This document shows positions 7,941-15,890 of a DNA stretch of 64,000 nt, piece by piece. A program made the translations under genes and the position numbers. How positions within the stretch are numbered: the stretch's first letter is position 1; every line of letters starts with the position of its first letter. Under the pieces are notes generated by a model, which was given only the letters and a program-made list of their open reading frames with translations, did no database searches and was not told the DNA's origin. The DNA is taken from assembly GCF_018324205.1 (NCBI RefSeq), contig NZ_AP023356.1, positions 806,001 to 870,000 on the forward strand. Direction: 5' to 3'. Origin of the DNA: Actinoplanes ianthinogenes (lineage in GTDB: Bacteria; Actinomycetota; Actinomycetes; Mycobacteriales; Micromonosporaceae).

Positions 7941-8568
7941 TCCCGGCTTCCCGGGCGAGCAACGCGGCCTGCACCCGGTCGGCCACGGCCAGCTTGGTGA
8001 ACAGCAGCGAGGCCCGGTTGCGGGTGGTCTTCTCGCTGACCCCGAGGCGCCGGGCGATCTCGCCGTAACTCTCCCCCTCCGCCAGCCCGGCCAGCAGGTC
8101 GATCTCGCGCGGCAGCAGCCCGTCGAACGGCGCGGGCAGCGGCGCCGGCCGCGGCCGGACACCGCTGAGCAGCGACCCGCCGACGTTGGGGCCGAGCACG
8201 AAGCCGCCGGAGGCGACCGCCCGCAGCGCGTCGACCACGGCGCCCGGCTCGGTGTCCTTGAGCACGTAGCCGTGCGCGCCCACCCGCAGCGCCCGGGCCA
8301 CCAGGTCCTCGTCGTCGCTCATGGTCAGCATCAGCACCCGGGTGACCGGGCTGACCCGCACGATCCGGCGGACCGCGTCGATGCCGTCGCCGTCCGGCAG
8401 GGCGATGTCCAGGGCGACCACGCCGACCTGTCCCCCGGTGACGGTGCGCAGGGCGTCCGCGACGGTGGCCGCCTCCACCACCTCGGCGACCCAGGCCTCG
8501 GCCTCCAGGATCGCCCGGAGCCCGCGGCGCATGATCGGATGGTCGTCGACCACCAGCACCCTCGTCAT
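7909..8568 (-). CDS. NarL/LuxR-type response regulator
   Basis: A 219-aa two-component regulator. The receiver domain (residues 3-120) has acidic pocket Asp9-Asp10, phosphoacceptor Asp54 in ALDIALPDG and the conserved Lys in YVLKD. A LuxR-type helix-turn-helix follows (about 150-210, LLPREIDLLAGLAEGESYGEIARRLGVSE in pieces), with an unusual recognition helix TTRNRASLLFTKL instead of TVRNHVSRILxKL. The start at 8568 overlaps the kinase stop by 4 bp, so kinase and regulator are co-translated. Targets are unknown; they may include the adjacent peptide/protease genes (inference). Confidence 0.93.
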   Translation of the reverse strand: MTRVLVVDDHPIMRRGLRAILEAEAWVAEVVEAATVADALRTVTGGQVGVVALDIALPDGDGIDAVRRIVRVSPVTRVLMLTMSDDEDLVARALRVGAHGYVLKDTEPGAVVDALRAVASGGFVLGPNVGGSLLSGVRPRPAPLPAPFDGLLPREIDLLAGLAEGESYGEIARRLGVSEKTTRNRASLLFTKLAVADRVQAALLAREAGITGARRHAGC

Positions 8569-10469
8569 GACACCGGCAGCCGCACGCGGATCGCGGTGCC
8601 GCCCGACGGGCCGGCGCCGATGTCGAAGCGGCCGCCCAGCTCGGCGGCCCGTTCCCGCATCGAGGCGAGGCCGACGCCGTGCTCGCCGCCGCCGTTCATC
8701 CCGATGCCGTCGTCGACGATCTCCAGGACCAGGCCGCCGTTGCGGCGGACGGCGACCGCGCAGGTCCGCGCCCACGCGTGCCGGGCCGCGTTGGTGACCG
8801 CCTCGGCGAAGATCCGGTACGCGGCCACCTCGACCGCGGCGGGCAGGTCGTCCAGCGAGCCGATCACGGTCAGCCGCGCCTCCAGCCCGCCCTCGGTCAG
8901 TTTCCGGCAGTCGGTACGCAACGCGTTCTCCAGCCCGTCGTCCAGCGCCGGCGGCCGCAGCTGGTCGACGAGCCGCCGCACCTCGACGACGCAGTCCCGC
9001 AGATCGTCGGCGAGCTCGGTGGCGGCGCTCATCGTCCGCACCCGCATCGACATGCCCATCAGCGCCGGGCCGAGCCCGTCGTGCAGATCCCGGCGCAGCC
9101 GCTGCCGCTCCTCCTCCCGGGTCAGCACCAGCCGCTCCCGGGCGTCCTGGAGGTCCCGGATCAGCCGGGTGGCGTCGACGGCCACCGCGGCCTGCATCGC
9201 CACGTCGCCGAGCAGGCGGCGTTCCGGCGCCGTGAACGGGCTGCTCGGGCTGCGGATCGCGACGAGCAGGCGGCCGATCCGCTCGCCGTGGGCGATCATC
9301 TCGAACGGCTCGGTCGCGGTCGTCGCGCGCCCGTGCTCGGCGAGCAGCCGGGTGCCGTCACCGGACGGGACCTCCAGGGCGACGTAGGGCACGCGCATCG
9401 AGCGGGCGACGGTCTCGGTCAGCACCGGCAGCACCGCGCTGTGGTCCACCGCCCGGCCCAGCAGGTCGCCCAGCTCCGCGATCACCCGGTACGGATCGTC
9501 CCGGTCCCCGAACAGCAGCCGCTCCACGCTCCGCTGCACCCACCGGCGCAGCGGTTCGAAGGTCATCGCGATCAGGCCGGTGACCACCAGCGACGCGGCC
9601 GAGGTACGGGTGCCCAGCACCGCCTCGCCGAGCATCCCGACCAGCACCACGTAGCCGGCGATCACCACGAGCGTCATCAGCGACCACACCATCGCCCGGT
9701 TCAGCACCTGGTCCAGCCCGTAGAGCCGGTGCCGGACCATCGCCACGGTCATCCCGAGCGGCACCGACAGCGCCACCACGACGGTGGCGCCCGGCACCCC
9801 GAGCGTGTTCAGGATCAGCCCGATGACCAGCAGCACCGCCGCGGTGAGCAGGTAGGCCAACTGCCGCCGGGTGTCGCCGCTGGACCGGCGCCAGCGCAGC
9901 CAGAGGGCCAGCAGCATGCCCACCATCCCGGCGGCCACCGCGATCATGCCGGCCACCGCGGCGCGCACCGCCGGCGGCGCCGGGCCGGCGAAGGCGAAGG
10001 TGGTGGTCAGCATGTCCCGCGGACGATCACCGGCGGCCACCGCCAGCCCGGCCGTGCCGAGCAGGGTGCCACCGGCCAGGACGCCGGCGACCACTCGCCA
10101 GTACCGGCGGGGCAGCCGCCCGTCCGGGAACACCAGCAGGGCCAGCGCGATCAGCCCGAACGGCGGCCACCAGCACCACTGGCTGAACCAGGCCGGGATC
10201 AGGAAGTCCGACCAGCTCAGCGCCAGCAGATCGAGACAGGAGACCAGCCCGGCGACGCGCATCAGCAGGCCGACCGGGTTGCCCGGCTCGGCGGCCAGCA
10301 CCAGTTCGCCCATCACCAGATAGGCCACCGCCACCGGGGCGACGAAGAGGGTGGTGGCCGCGGACATCGCGCTGGCCCCGGCCAGCTGGCCCACCGATAC
10401 GGCTATGACGACGGCGACAGCGATGATCAGGAGCAGCAGATTTTCGCGCACCCACCGAGCGATGGTCAA
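8565..10469 (-). CDS. Membrane sensor histidine kinase (NarL-partner, HisKA_3 type)
   Basis: A 634-aa sensor with six to eight N-terminal membrane segments (first ~310 residues), a GAF-like cytoplasmic domain (about 345-435), a HisKA_3 dimerisation domain with phospho-accepting His463 in RRDLHDGLGP, and a C-terminal HATPase_c domain (NAARHAWA, DDGIGM, GVGLASMRERA). It would autophosphorylate and pass phosphate to the next gene product. The TTG at 10469 has GGGGAG seven bases upstream; a GTG at 10529 without Shine-Dalgarno is the alternative and adds 20 residues. The many membrane segments suggest a hydrophobic or membrane-derived signal. It follows the flavin reductase on the same strand. Confidence 0.85.
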   Translation of the reverse strand: MTIARWVRENLLLLIIAVAVVIAVSVGQLAGASAMSAATTLFVAPVAVAYLVMGELVLAAEPGNPVGLLMRVAGLVSCLDLLALSWSDFLIPAWFSQWCWWPPFGLIALALLVFPDGRLPRRYWRVVAGVLAGGTLLGTAGLAVAAGDRPRDMLTTTFAFAGPAPPAVRAAVAGMIAVAAGMVGMLLALWLRWRRSSGDTRRQLAYLLTAAVLLVIGLILNTLGVPGATVVVALSVPLGMTVAMVRHRLYGLDQVLNRAMVWSLMTLVVIAGYVVLVGMLGEAVLGTRTSAASLVVTGLIAMTFEPLRRWVQRSVERLLFGDRDDPYRVIAELGDLLGRAVDHSAVLPVLTETVARSMRVPYVALEVPSGDGTRLLAEHGRATTATEPFEMIAHGERIGRLLVAIRSPSSPFTAPERRLLGDVAMQAAVAVDATRLIRDLQDARERLVLTREEERQRLRRDLHDGLGPALMGMSMRVRTMSAATELADDLRDCVVEVRRLVDQLRPPALDDGLENALRTDCRKLTEGGLEARLTVIGSLDDLPAAVEVAAYRIFAEAVTNAARHAWARTCAVAVRRNGGLVLEIVDDGIGMNGGGEHGVGLASMRERAAELGGRFDIGAGPSGGTAIRVRLPVS

Positions 10470-10577
10470 CGACCCACTCCCCACTTGGCGAATGCGAGGA
10501 CGGTAGGCGTCGCGGACCGCGACCGGCACTGTTCAGTAGGGTTTGGGACACGCGGGAAAATGGCCCGCGAAGTGGTA

Positions 10578-11039
10578 TCAGGCTCCTGCCGTGCTGTATC
10601 GGCCCGCCGTGAACAGCAGCGACGGCTCCGGCCGCATCTCGTGCCCGACCACCTCGCCGATCAGGATGACGTGGTCACCGGCCGGGATCAGCCGGCGGGT
10701 CCGGCAGATCAGGTACGCGGCCACGTCCTCCAGCAGCGGCAGGCCCTCCGGGCCGGGGCGGCTCGCGATCCCCCGGAACCGGTCCCCCGGGCCGGCGAAC
10801 CGCTCCGCCAGCTCCCGCTGCCCGGCGGCCAGGACGTTCACCGCGAAGCGCGGCGTGGTCACGAAGGCCGGGTGGCACCGCGAGTCCCGGCGCAGGCACC
10901 ACAGCACCAGGGGCGGGACCAGCGACACCGAGGTGAACGAGTTGATGGTGAGCCCGACGTCGTGGCCGCCGTGGACGGTGGTCACCACCGCTACCCCGGT
11001 GGGGAACTTGCCGAGCACGTCGCGCAGGTTCCGGTGCAT
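10578..11039 (-). CDS. Flavin reductase (FMN-binding split-barrel family)
   Basis: A 153-aa flavin reductase-like protein (HpaC/SsuE-like role, split-barrel fold). Typical features are the N-terminal FPTGVAVVTT, the central GLTINSFTSVSLVPPLVLWCL motif that holds FMN, and the C-terminal GDHVILIGEV. Such enzymes supply reduced flavin to a two-component monooxygenase, but no partner monooxygenase is seen nearby. The start at 11039 is one base after the stop of the TPR gene, so it is co-transcribed with the peptide/protease genes. It could serve an oxidative peptide tailoring step or a sulfonate-type pathway linked to the ABC importer; the sequence does not decide. Confidence 0.88.
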   Translation of the reverse strand: MHRNLRDVLGKFPTGVAVVTTVHGGHDVGLTINSFTSVSLVPPLVLWCLRRDSRCHPAFVTTPRFAVNVLAAGQRELAERFAGPGDRFRGIASRPGPEGLPLLEDVAAYLICRTRRLIPAGDHVILIGEVVGHEMRPEPSLLFTAGRYSTAGA

Positions 11040-11040
11040 G

Positions 11041-12927
11041 TCATCGCCCTGCCAGTTCGGCGCGGGCGAGTTGCACGTCGGGGTCGTCGGGCGCCAGTTC
11101 GGCGGCCACGTCCAGGTCGGCCAGGGCCTGTGCGCGCTTCCCGGTGCGCCGATAGACGAAGGCACGGTTGTACCGCAGCGTCGGATCTGCCGGGAATTTC
11201 GTGATGACGTGGCTCAAGTCTCGCTCGGCCAGGTCGTTCTGCCCCATTTCGATGGCAACCGCGGCGCGCCCGGAGCGGGCGGTGACCAGGTCCGGGTCGG
11301 CCCGGACCGCGTGGTCGAAGGCGGCCAGGGCGGACTGATGATCGCCGCGCTCGGCGCGGATGCTCCCGGCGATGACGTGCAGGTGCGGGTTGCCGGGTTC
11401 GCGAGCGAGCCCGGCCTGCACGTCGCTCATCGCGGCGTCCAGCTCCCCCTGCTCCAGCCGGAGGGCGGCCCGGTTGACGTACGCGTCCACGAAGTCCGGA
11501 TCCAGCTCCAGCACGTAATCGAAATCGGCCAGCGCGCCCTCGGTGTCGCCCTGGGAGGCCCGCAGGTCCCCCCGGTTGTAGTACGCCTCGTGGAACGCCG
11601 GCGACAGCCGCATCACCGTCTCGTACTCGGCCAGCGCCTCGTCGTCCCGGTCCAGCCGGCGCAGCAGGTTCGCCCGGTCGAAGTGGTACTCCGGCCAGTT
11701 CGGGTCGGCCTCGATCACCGCGGTGTAGTCGGCCAGCGCGTCCTCGATCCGGCCGAGCCCGGCGTTGACCTGGCCCCGGTTGTAGCGCAGCACCGAGCGG
11801 TGCAGCCGGTGCTCCCCCGGCTCGAAGAACGCGTCCATCCGGGCGATGCAGTCGTCCACCAGGCGCAGCGCCTCCGGCAGGTTGTTGTCGTGCACCTCGA
11901 CCAGGGCCAGGCCGTTCTGCATGAACACGCCCTGGAAGACCCGCTCGCGCGGGTTCTGAAGGATCGAGGCGATCGCCACGGCCTGGTTGACCCAGCCCCG
12001 GGCAAGCGCCTGGTCACGCCGCTCCGGCGGGTGGTGGCGGGTGTAGAGCATGCCGGTCGCGTAGGCGGCGCCCATGTGGACGGCCGGGACCACGCTGTGC
12101 GTACGGGCCTCCTGGTAGAGCACCTCGGCCTCGGCGGGCCGCTCCAGGACCGCCAGGGCGGTGGTCATCCGCGAGGTGATGAACAGGTAGCGCAGCTCCG
12201 GCCGGTCCCAGCCGACCAGCCGCCGGGCCCGTTGCGCCAGGTCGATGGTGGCGTCGTAAAAGCCCATGACGCTGCAGTGGTCGACCGCGAACCGCAGGGC
12301 GGCGACGGCCCGCACGGCCGGGTCGGTGCCGCGCTCGCGGTGGTACGGGATGGCGCCGAGCCGCAGCGACACCTCGTCGGCGCGTTCCAGGTCGTCGGCC
12401 CGCCGGTCGTGCAGGCGGCGGCGCTCGTCCGGGCCGAGCGCCCGGTAGGCGGCCGGCTCCTCGGACAGACAATCGCTGTCGACGTACGCCTTCGCGTCAG
12501 TGGTCTCCGCCGCGGCGGCGACGAATCTCAGCGACAGCATCGCGGGGTCGAGCCGGCGCAGCATGACGGTCAGCAACTCGGTGTCCGTCGGGTCGGCCTG
12601 ATCGGCGTTCTCGATCACCAGCATTCGCGGGCCGAGCTCGCCGGCCAGGTCGCGGAGGAACTCGGTGATGCCGTGCGCCAGCCGCCGGGTCCGCAGCCGC
12701 GAGTAGTAGCGGGTGCGCTCGGCCGGCACCGCCAGCCCGGTCAGCGTCTCCGGCGCGGCCGGCACCACGCCGTGCAGCTCGGGGGCCGCCGACAGGATCT
12801 CGATGGCGTGCGCCGCGACCAGATCGGGCGGCGCTTGCGGGACGACGGCTCGCAGGATCGTGCCGGCCATCGTGTACGGGCCGCGCAGCCGGCGGTGCGC
12901 GTTCACCGGCGGGGTCAGGTGCCTCAT
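11041..12927 (-). CDS. TPR-repeat protein with relic ATPase-like N-terminus
   Basis: A 628-aa soluble protein. The N-terminal ~200 residues look like part of an AAA/STAND module: MLVIENADQADPTDTELLTV resembles Walker B plus sensor 1, but no Walker A precedes it. Residues ~360-625 form about eight tetratricopeptide repeats (for example YHFDRANLLRRLDRDDEALAEYETVM and AYVNRAALRLEQGELDAAM). It is probably a scaffold or chaperone. The ATG at 12927 has GGAG six bases upstream; a TTG at 12939 overlaps that site and is less likely. It sits 13 bases after the PqqD-M50 protease gene. STAND/TPR helpers also accompany FxSxx-type RiPP systems, an analogy only. Confidence 0.85.
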   Translation of the reverse strand: MRHLTPPVNAHRRLRGPYTMAGTILRAVVPQAPPDLVAAHAIEILSAAPELHGVVPAAPETLTGLAVPAERTRYYSRLRTRRLAHGITEFLRDLAGELGPRMLVIENADQADPTDTELLTVMLRRLDPAMLSLRFVAAAAETTDAKAYVDSDCLSEEPAAYRALGPDERRRLHDRRADDLERADEVSLRLGAIPYHRERGTDPAVRAVAALRFAVDHCSVMGFYDATIDLAQRARRLVGWDRPELRYLFITSRMTTALAVLERPAEAEVLYQEARTHSVVPAVHMGAAYATGMLYTRHHPPERRDQALARGWVNQAVAIASILQNPRERVFQGVFMQNGLALVEVHDNNLPEALRLVDDCIARMDAFFEPGEHRLHRSVLRYNRGQVNAGLGRIEDALADYTAVIEADPNWPEYHFDRANLLRRLDRDDEALAEYETVMRLSPAFHEAYYNRGDLRASQGDTEGALADFDYVLELDPDFVDAYVNRAALRLEQGELDAAMSDVQAGLAREPGNPHLHVIAGSIRAERGDHQSALAAFDHAVRADPDLVTARSGRAAVAIEMGQNDLAERDLSHVITKFPADPTLRYNRAFVYRRTGKRAQALADLDVAAELAPDDPDVQLARAELAGR

Positions 12928-12940
12928 GGTGTGCTCCAAG

Positions 12941-14140
12941 TCAGTCGAGAACGTGGGCCGGCGCCGGCGCGCGGTCGCGCCGCGCCCGCCACAGCAGGTA
13001 GCCGAGGGCCACGAACTGCACGAGGTTGACCAGCAGGAAGGCGACCGAGTCGGTGACGCCGGCGAGTCCGGAACCGTCGGACAGGTGGCCGAGCACGACG
13101 CTGAACATGTGGTAGGTCGCCGGGATCCCGGCCAGCAGCAGGGTGCCGATGGAGAACGCGTAACCGACCACCAGCAGCCACGAGTACCAGCGGGCGACCG
13201 CCCGGTCGGTGGGATGCCAGACCGTCTCGTCGAGCAGGTGGGCGCGCCGGCCGAGCAGCCGGTTCACCCGGTTGGCGATGGTCCGCCGGGCGGTCTTCTG
13301 GAGGTCGACGCAGCCGAACACGGTGACGATCACGTGGTAGAGGTCAGTCTGGAGGTAGAAGTAGAACTGCCAGACGAAGCGCAGCAGGGTGGCGAAGGCC
13401 ATGGCCAGGCAGATGCCGCCGACCAGCGGCTCGGTCCCGTCCGGGCGGCGCAGCGCGGCGGCCACCAGGGTCAGCACGGCCACCGCCACCAGGTCGACCA
13501 GCATCCCGGCGAGCATGGGCAGGTACCGCTTGGCGCGGGGCACCGCGACCAGCCCGTCCAGCGACGTCTCGACGACCACGAAGTAGAGCCTCCGGCCGAT
13601 CCCCATCCGGGACCGCAGGCCGAGGCGGCGGCCCGCGAGGGCGTGGAAGGACTCGTGCAGCAGGATGAACGGGAACTGGCCGACGAAGACGACCATCACC
13701 ACCACGGTCACGTACGGCGAGAAGAACAGGTTGCTGTAGTGCGGGGTCAGGGCGGGTTCGCGGATCATCGCGAGCACCGCGGCGAGCAGCAGCAGCGCGT
13801 AACCGGCCATCGCGACCGGTGAGAACAGCGCCCGGCCCAGCCGCTGCCAGCGGACCGGTTCGTTCAGGACGATGAGTTCTCCGGGCGCGGCGACGAACTC
13901 CATCTCGACCATCGCCTCGAGGAACTCCTCGATGTCCACGGGCTGACCGAAGGCCTGTTCGTACCATTCGGCGGCGACCCGCGGCGGCATGCCCCCGATG
14001 AGTTCACGCAGCAGCGCCGCGCCGTCGGCCGGGAGTACACAGTAGGCGTCGATGTCGGCCCGGCCGACCGTCACGTCGTCGCCCTCGTCGAGCATCGTCA
14101 GCTGGTGCATCCGCACCGGCAGGTCCAGGTCCACGGCCAT
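12941..14140 (-). CDS. PqqD-like domain fused to membrane M50 metalloprotease
   Basis: A 399-aa integral membrane protein. Residues ~8-95 look like a PqqD-type winged-helix RiPP recognition element (VLPADGAALLRELIGGM ... DIEEFLEAMVEMEFV). Then come about seven membrane segments with the zinc site HESFH at 162-166 (FILLHESFHALAGRRLG) and a candidate third ligand Asp216 (GMLVDLVAV), as in site-2/M50 proteases. RRE-like domains bind leader peptides, and M50 proteases such as YydH occur in RiPP clusters, so leader cleavage or peptide release in the membrane is inferred. It lies 63 bases after the 29-aa peptide ORF. The third-ligand motif lacks the usual NPDG form. Confidence 0.85.
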   Translation of the reverse strand: MAVDLDLPVRMHQLTMLDEGDDVTVGRADIDAYCVLPADGAALLRELIGGMPPRVAAEWYEQAFGQPVDIEEFLEAMVEMEFVAAPGELIVLNEPVRWQRLGRALFSPVAMAGYALLLLAAVLAMIREPALTPHYSNLFFSPYVTVVVMVVFVGQFPFILLHESFHALAGRRLGLRSRMGIGRRLYFVVVETSLDGLVAVPRAKRYLPMLAGMLVDLVAVAVLTLVAAALRRPDGTEPLVGGICLAMAFATLLRFVWQFYFYLQTDLYHVIVTVFGCVDLQKTARRTIANRVNRLLGRRAHLLDETVWHPTDRAVARWYSWLLVVGYAFSIGTLLLAGIPATYHMFSVVLGHLSDGSGLAGVTDSVAFLLVNLVQFVALGYLLWRARRDRAPAPAHVLD

Positions 14141-14167
14141 GGTTGGTCTCCCGCTGGAAAGGTGGGC

Positions 14168-14193
14168 GGGGCTCCCGATGCGGCGGGAGCCCC
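14168..14193 (-). terminator. Hairpin between peptide gene and protease gene (attenuator)
   Basis: A perfect 10-bp stem, GGGGCTCCCG at 14168-14177 with CGGGAGCCCC at 14184-14193, and a 6-nt loop lie between the stop of the 29-aa peptide and the protease start. There is no U-run, so partial termination or mRNA stabilisation is more likely than a full stop. This arrangement would give more precursor transcript than protease transcript. Confidence 0.65.
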
Positions 14194-14203
14194 GGGTTCT
14201 CGA

Positions 14204-14293
14204 TCAGGCGACACCACAGCTCGGGCTGTAGGGACACAGCGCCGCACTCGTCAGGCGCACGGCACCGGCCTTACGCACGTTGATCTTCTTCAT
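14204..14293 (-). CDS. Putative RiPP precursor or signal peptide (29 aa, Cys-x5-Cys)
   Basis: A 29-codon ORF with a near-perfect ribosome-binding site (GGGGGGAGGT, six to seven bases before ATG). The peptide has a basic leader-like first half (MKKINVRKAGAVR) and a small, hydroxy- and Cys-rich second half ending ALCPYSPSCGVA. Cys20 and Cys26 bracket PYSPS, suited to a disulfide or a cross-link. It lies immediately upstream of the PqqD-M50 fusion, with an attenuating hairpin between them, the usual layout of a precursor gene. No homologue could be recalled. The alternative is a translational-coupling leader peptide, but the composition and the RRE-protease neighbour favour a processed product. 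Confidence 0.7.
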   Translation of the reverse strand: MKKINVRKAGAVRLTSAALCPYSPSCGVA

Positions 14294-14397
14294 GGCTTAC
14301 CTCCCCCCGGAAGCTCTGAGTTCTGCCGCAGAGCATGTCCAGCGGGAATGTCCCGGGCACAGGGACAGCCATCCCGGCGGGCCGGGAAAAACGCCCG

Positions 14398-15144
14398 TCA
14401 GTACAGGAGGTCGTGCAGTTCCGCGATGCACGCGGCCGCATCCGCCACGTGCGCGTTGTGCCCGAACGACCGGGGCCGCGGAATCTTCACGTCGAGCACC
14501 CGGCGGACCTGGCCCGGGCGGGCGCTGAGCACCACGACCCGGTCGGCGAGCAGCACCGCCTCGGAGATGGAGTGCGTGACGAAGACCGTGGTGGCCGGCC
14601 TGGTCAGGTGCATCTCCTGCAACTGCGCGGCCAACTCCTCGCGGGTCAGCGCGTCCAGGGCGGAGAACGGCTCGTCCATCAGCAGCACCCGGGGCCGCTG
14701 GATCAGCGCCCGGCAGAGCGCCACCCGCTGCTGCATGCCGCCGGAGAGCTCGTAGGGATGCCGCCGGTGGAACCCGGCCAGCCCCACCGTGTCCAGCAGT
14801 TCCGCGGCCCGTGCCTGGTATTCGGCCCGGGGCAGGCGCTGGATCTCCACCGGCAGCATGACGTTGCCCAGCACGGTGCGCCACGGCAGCAGCGCGGGCA
14901 GCTGGTGCATCAGCACCACGTCCCGGCGCGGCCGCAGCACCGGCGAGCCGTCGATCGTCACCCGGCCCGCGGTCGGCGCGAGCAGCCCGGCCATCAGGCG
15001 CAGCAGCGTCGACTTGCCGCAGCCGGAGCGGCCGATGACGGCGACGAACTGGCCCTCCGCGATCTCCAGGTCGATGTCGCGCAGCGCCGCCACCTCGCCG
15101 CCCCGGGTGGTGAACGTCCGCGACACCCGCTCCAGATCGATCAT
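14398..15144 (-). CDS. ABC transporter ATP-binding protein (SsuB/TauB type)
   Basis: A 248-aa ATPase of the nitrate/sulfonate/taurine import family. Walker A GRSGCGKST (about 38-46), Q-loop LMHQLPALLPWRTV, signature LSGGMQQRVALCRAL, Walker B VLLMDEPFSALD and switch His in VFVTHSISEA are all present, so it should be active. The ATG overlaps the permease stop by 4 bp. It is the last of four tightly coupled genes (substrate-binding protein, methyltransferase, permease, ATPase). A 104-base spacer without clear terminator separates it from the 29-aa peptide on the same strand. Confidence 0.93.
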   Translation of the reverse strand: MIDLERVSRTFTTRGGEVAALRDIDLEIAEGQFVAVIGRSGCGKSTLLRLMAGLLAPTAGRVTIDGSPVLRPRRDVVLMHQLPALLPWRTVLGNVMLPVEIQRLPRAEYQARAAELLDTVGLAGFHRRHPYELSGGMQQRVALCRALIQRPRVLLMDEPFSALDALTREELAAQLQEMHLTRPATTVFVTHSISEAVLLADRVVVLSARPGQVRRVLDVKIPRPRSFGHNAHVADAAACIAELHDLLY

Positions 15145-15890
15145 CCGGAGATCGCCCGCGCCCACGGCACCAGCCACCGTTCCAACGCCACGACCAGGTA
15201 GAACAGGGTGGTGCTGAGCACCGCGAGCAGGGTGATCGCGGCGAAGGCGAGCGGCGTGTCCAGCGACATGCCGGACTGCACGATCACCGCGCCGAGGCCG
15301 TTGCCCGGGTTGTTGATCTCGGCGACCACGGCGCCGATCACCGCGAGGGTGACGGCCACCTTCAGACCGGTGAACACTTGCGGCAGCGCCCACGGCAGGC
15401 GGATCTTGACGTACGTCTGCCAGGGCGACGCGGACAGCGAACGGCTCAGCTCGCCCAGCTCGGCCGGCGTCGAGGTGAGCCCGGCCATGGTCGCCACCAC
15501 CACCGGGAACACGCAGATCAGCACGACCAGCACGACCTTCGGCCGGGACCCGAAGCCGAGCCAGACCACCAGCAGCGGGGCGAGGGCGACCTTGGGGATC
15601 GAGTTCAGTGCCACCAGCACCGGCAGCATGGCCCGCTCCACCGCGCGCCACGCGGTCAGCAGCACCGCCACCACCAGCCCGGCCACCACCGCGAGACCGA
15701 AACCGGTCAGCGTCTCGGTCGCCGTGGCCCCGGTCTCGCGCAGCAGGTATCCGGGCTGGGCGCGGAAGGCCGCCACGATGTCCGGCGGGGCGGGCAGGAT
15801 GATCTGCCGGATGCCGAACACCACGGTCGCGGCCCACCACACCGCGATCGTGCCGAGCACCCCGGCGATCGGCAGCGCGACCGCTTTCAC
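15141..15890 (-). CDS. ABC transporter permease (SsuC/TauC type)
   Basis: A 249-aa inner membrane permease with about six membrane segments and the EAA-type cytoplasmic loop (ELGELSRSLSASPWQTYVKIRLPWALPQVFTGLK in pieces, about residues 145-178) that contacts the ATPase. It starts at a GTG that overlaps the methyltransferase stop by 4 bp (GTGA). With the ATPase and the NMT1-like lipoprotein it forms a complete importer for a small organic solute, for example a sulfonate, nitrate-like anion or pyrimidine; the substrate cannot be determined from sequence. Confidence 0.92.
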   Translation of the reverse strand: MKAVALPIAGVLGTIAVWWAATVVFGIRQIILPAPPDIVAAFRAQPGYLLRETGATATETLTGFGLAVVAGLVVAVLLTAWRAVERAMLPVLVALNSIPKVALAPLLVVWLGFGSRPKVVLVVLICVFPVVVATMAGLTSTPAELGELSRSLSASPWQTYVKIRLPWALPQVFTGLKVAVTLAVIGAVVAEINNPGNGLGAVIVQSGMSLDTPLAFAAITLLAVLSTTLFYLVVALERWLVPWARAISG

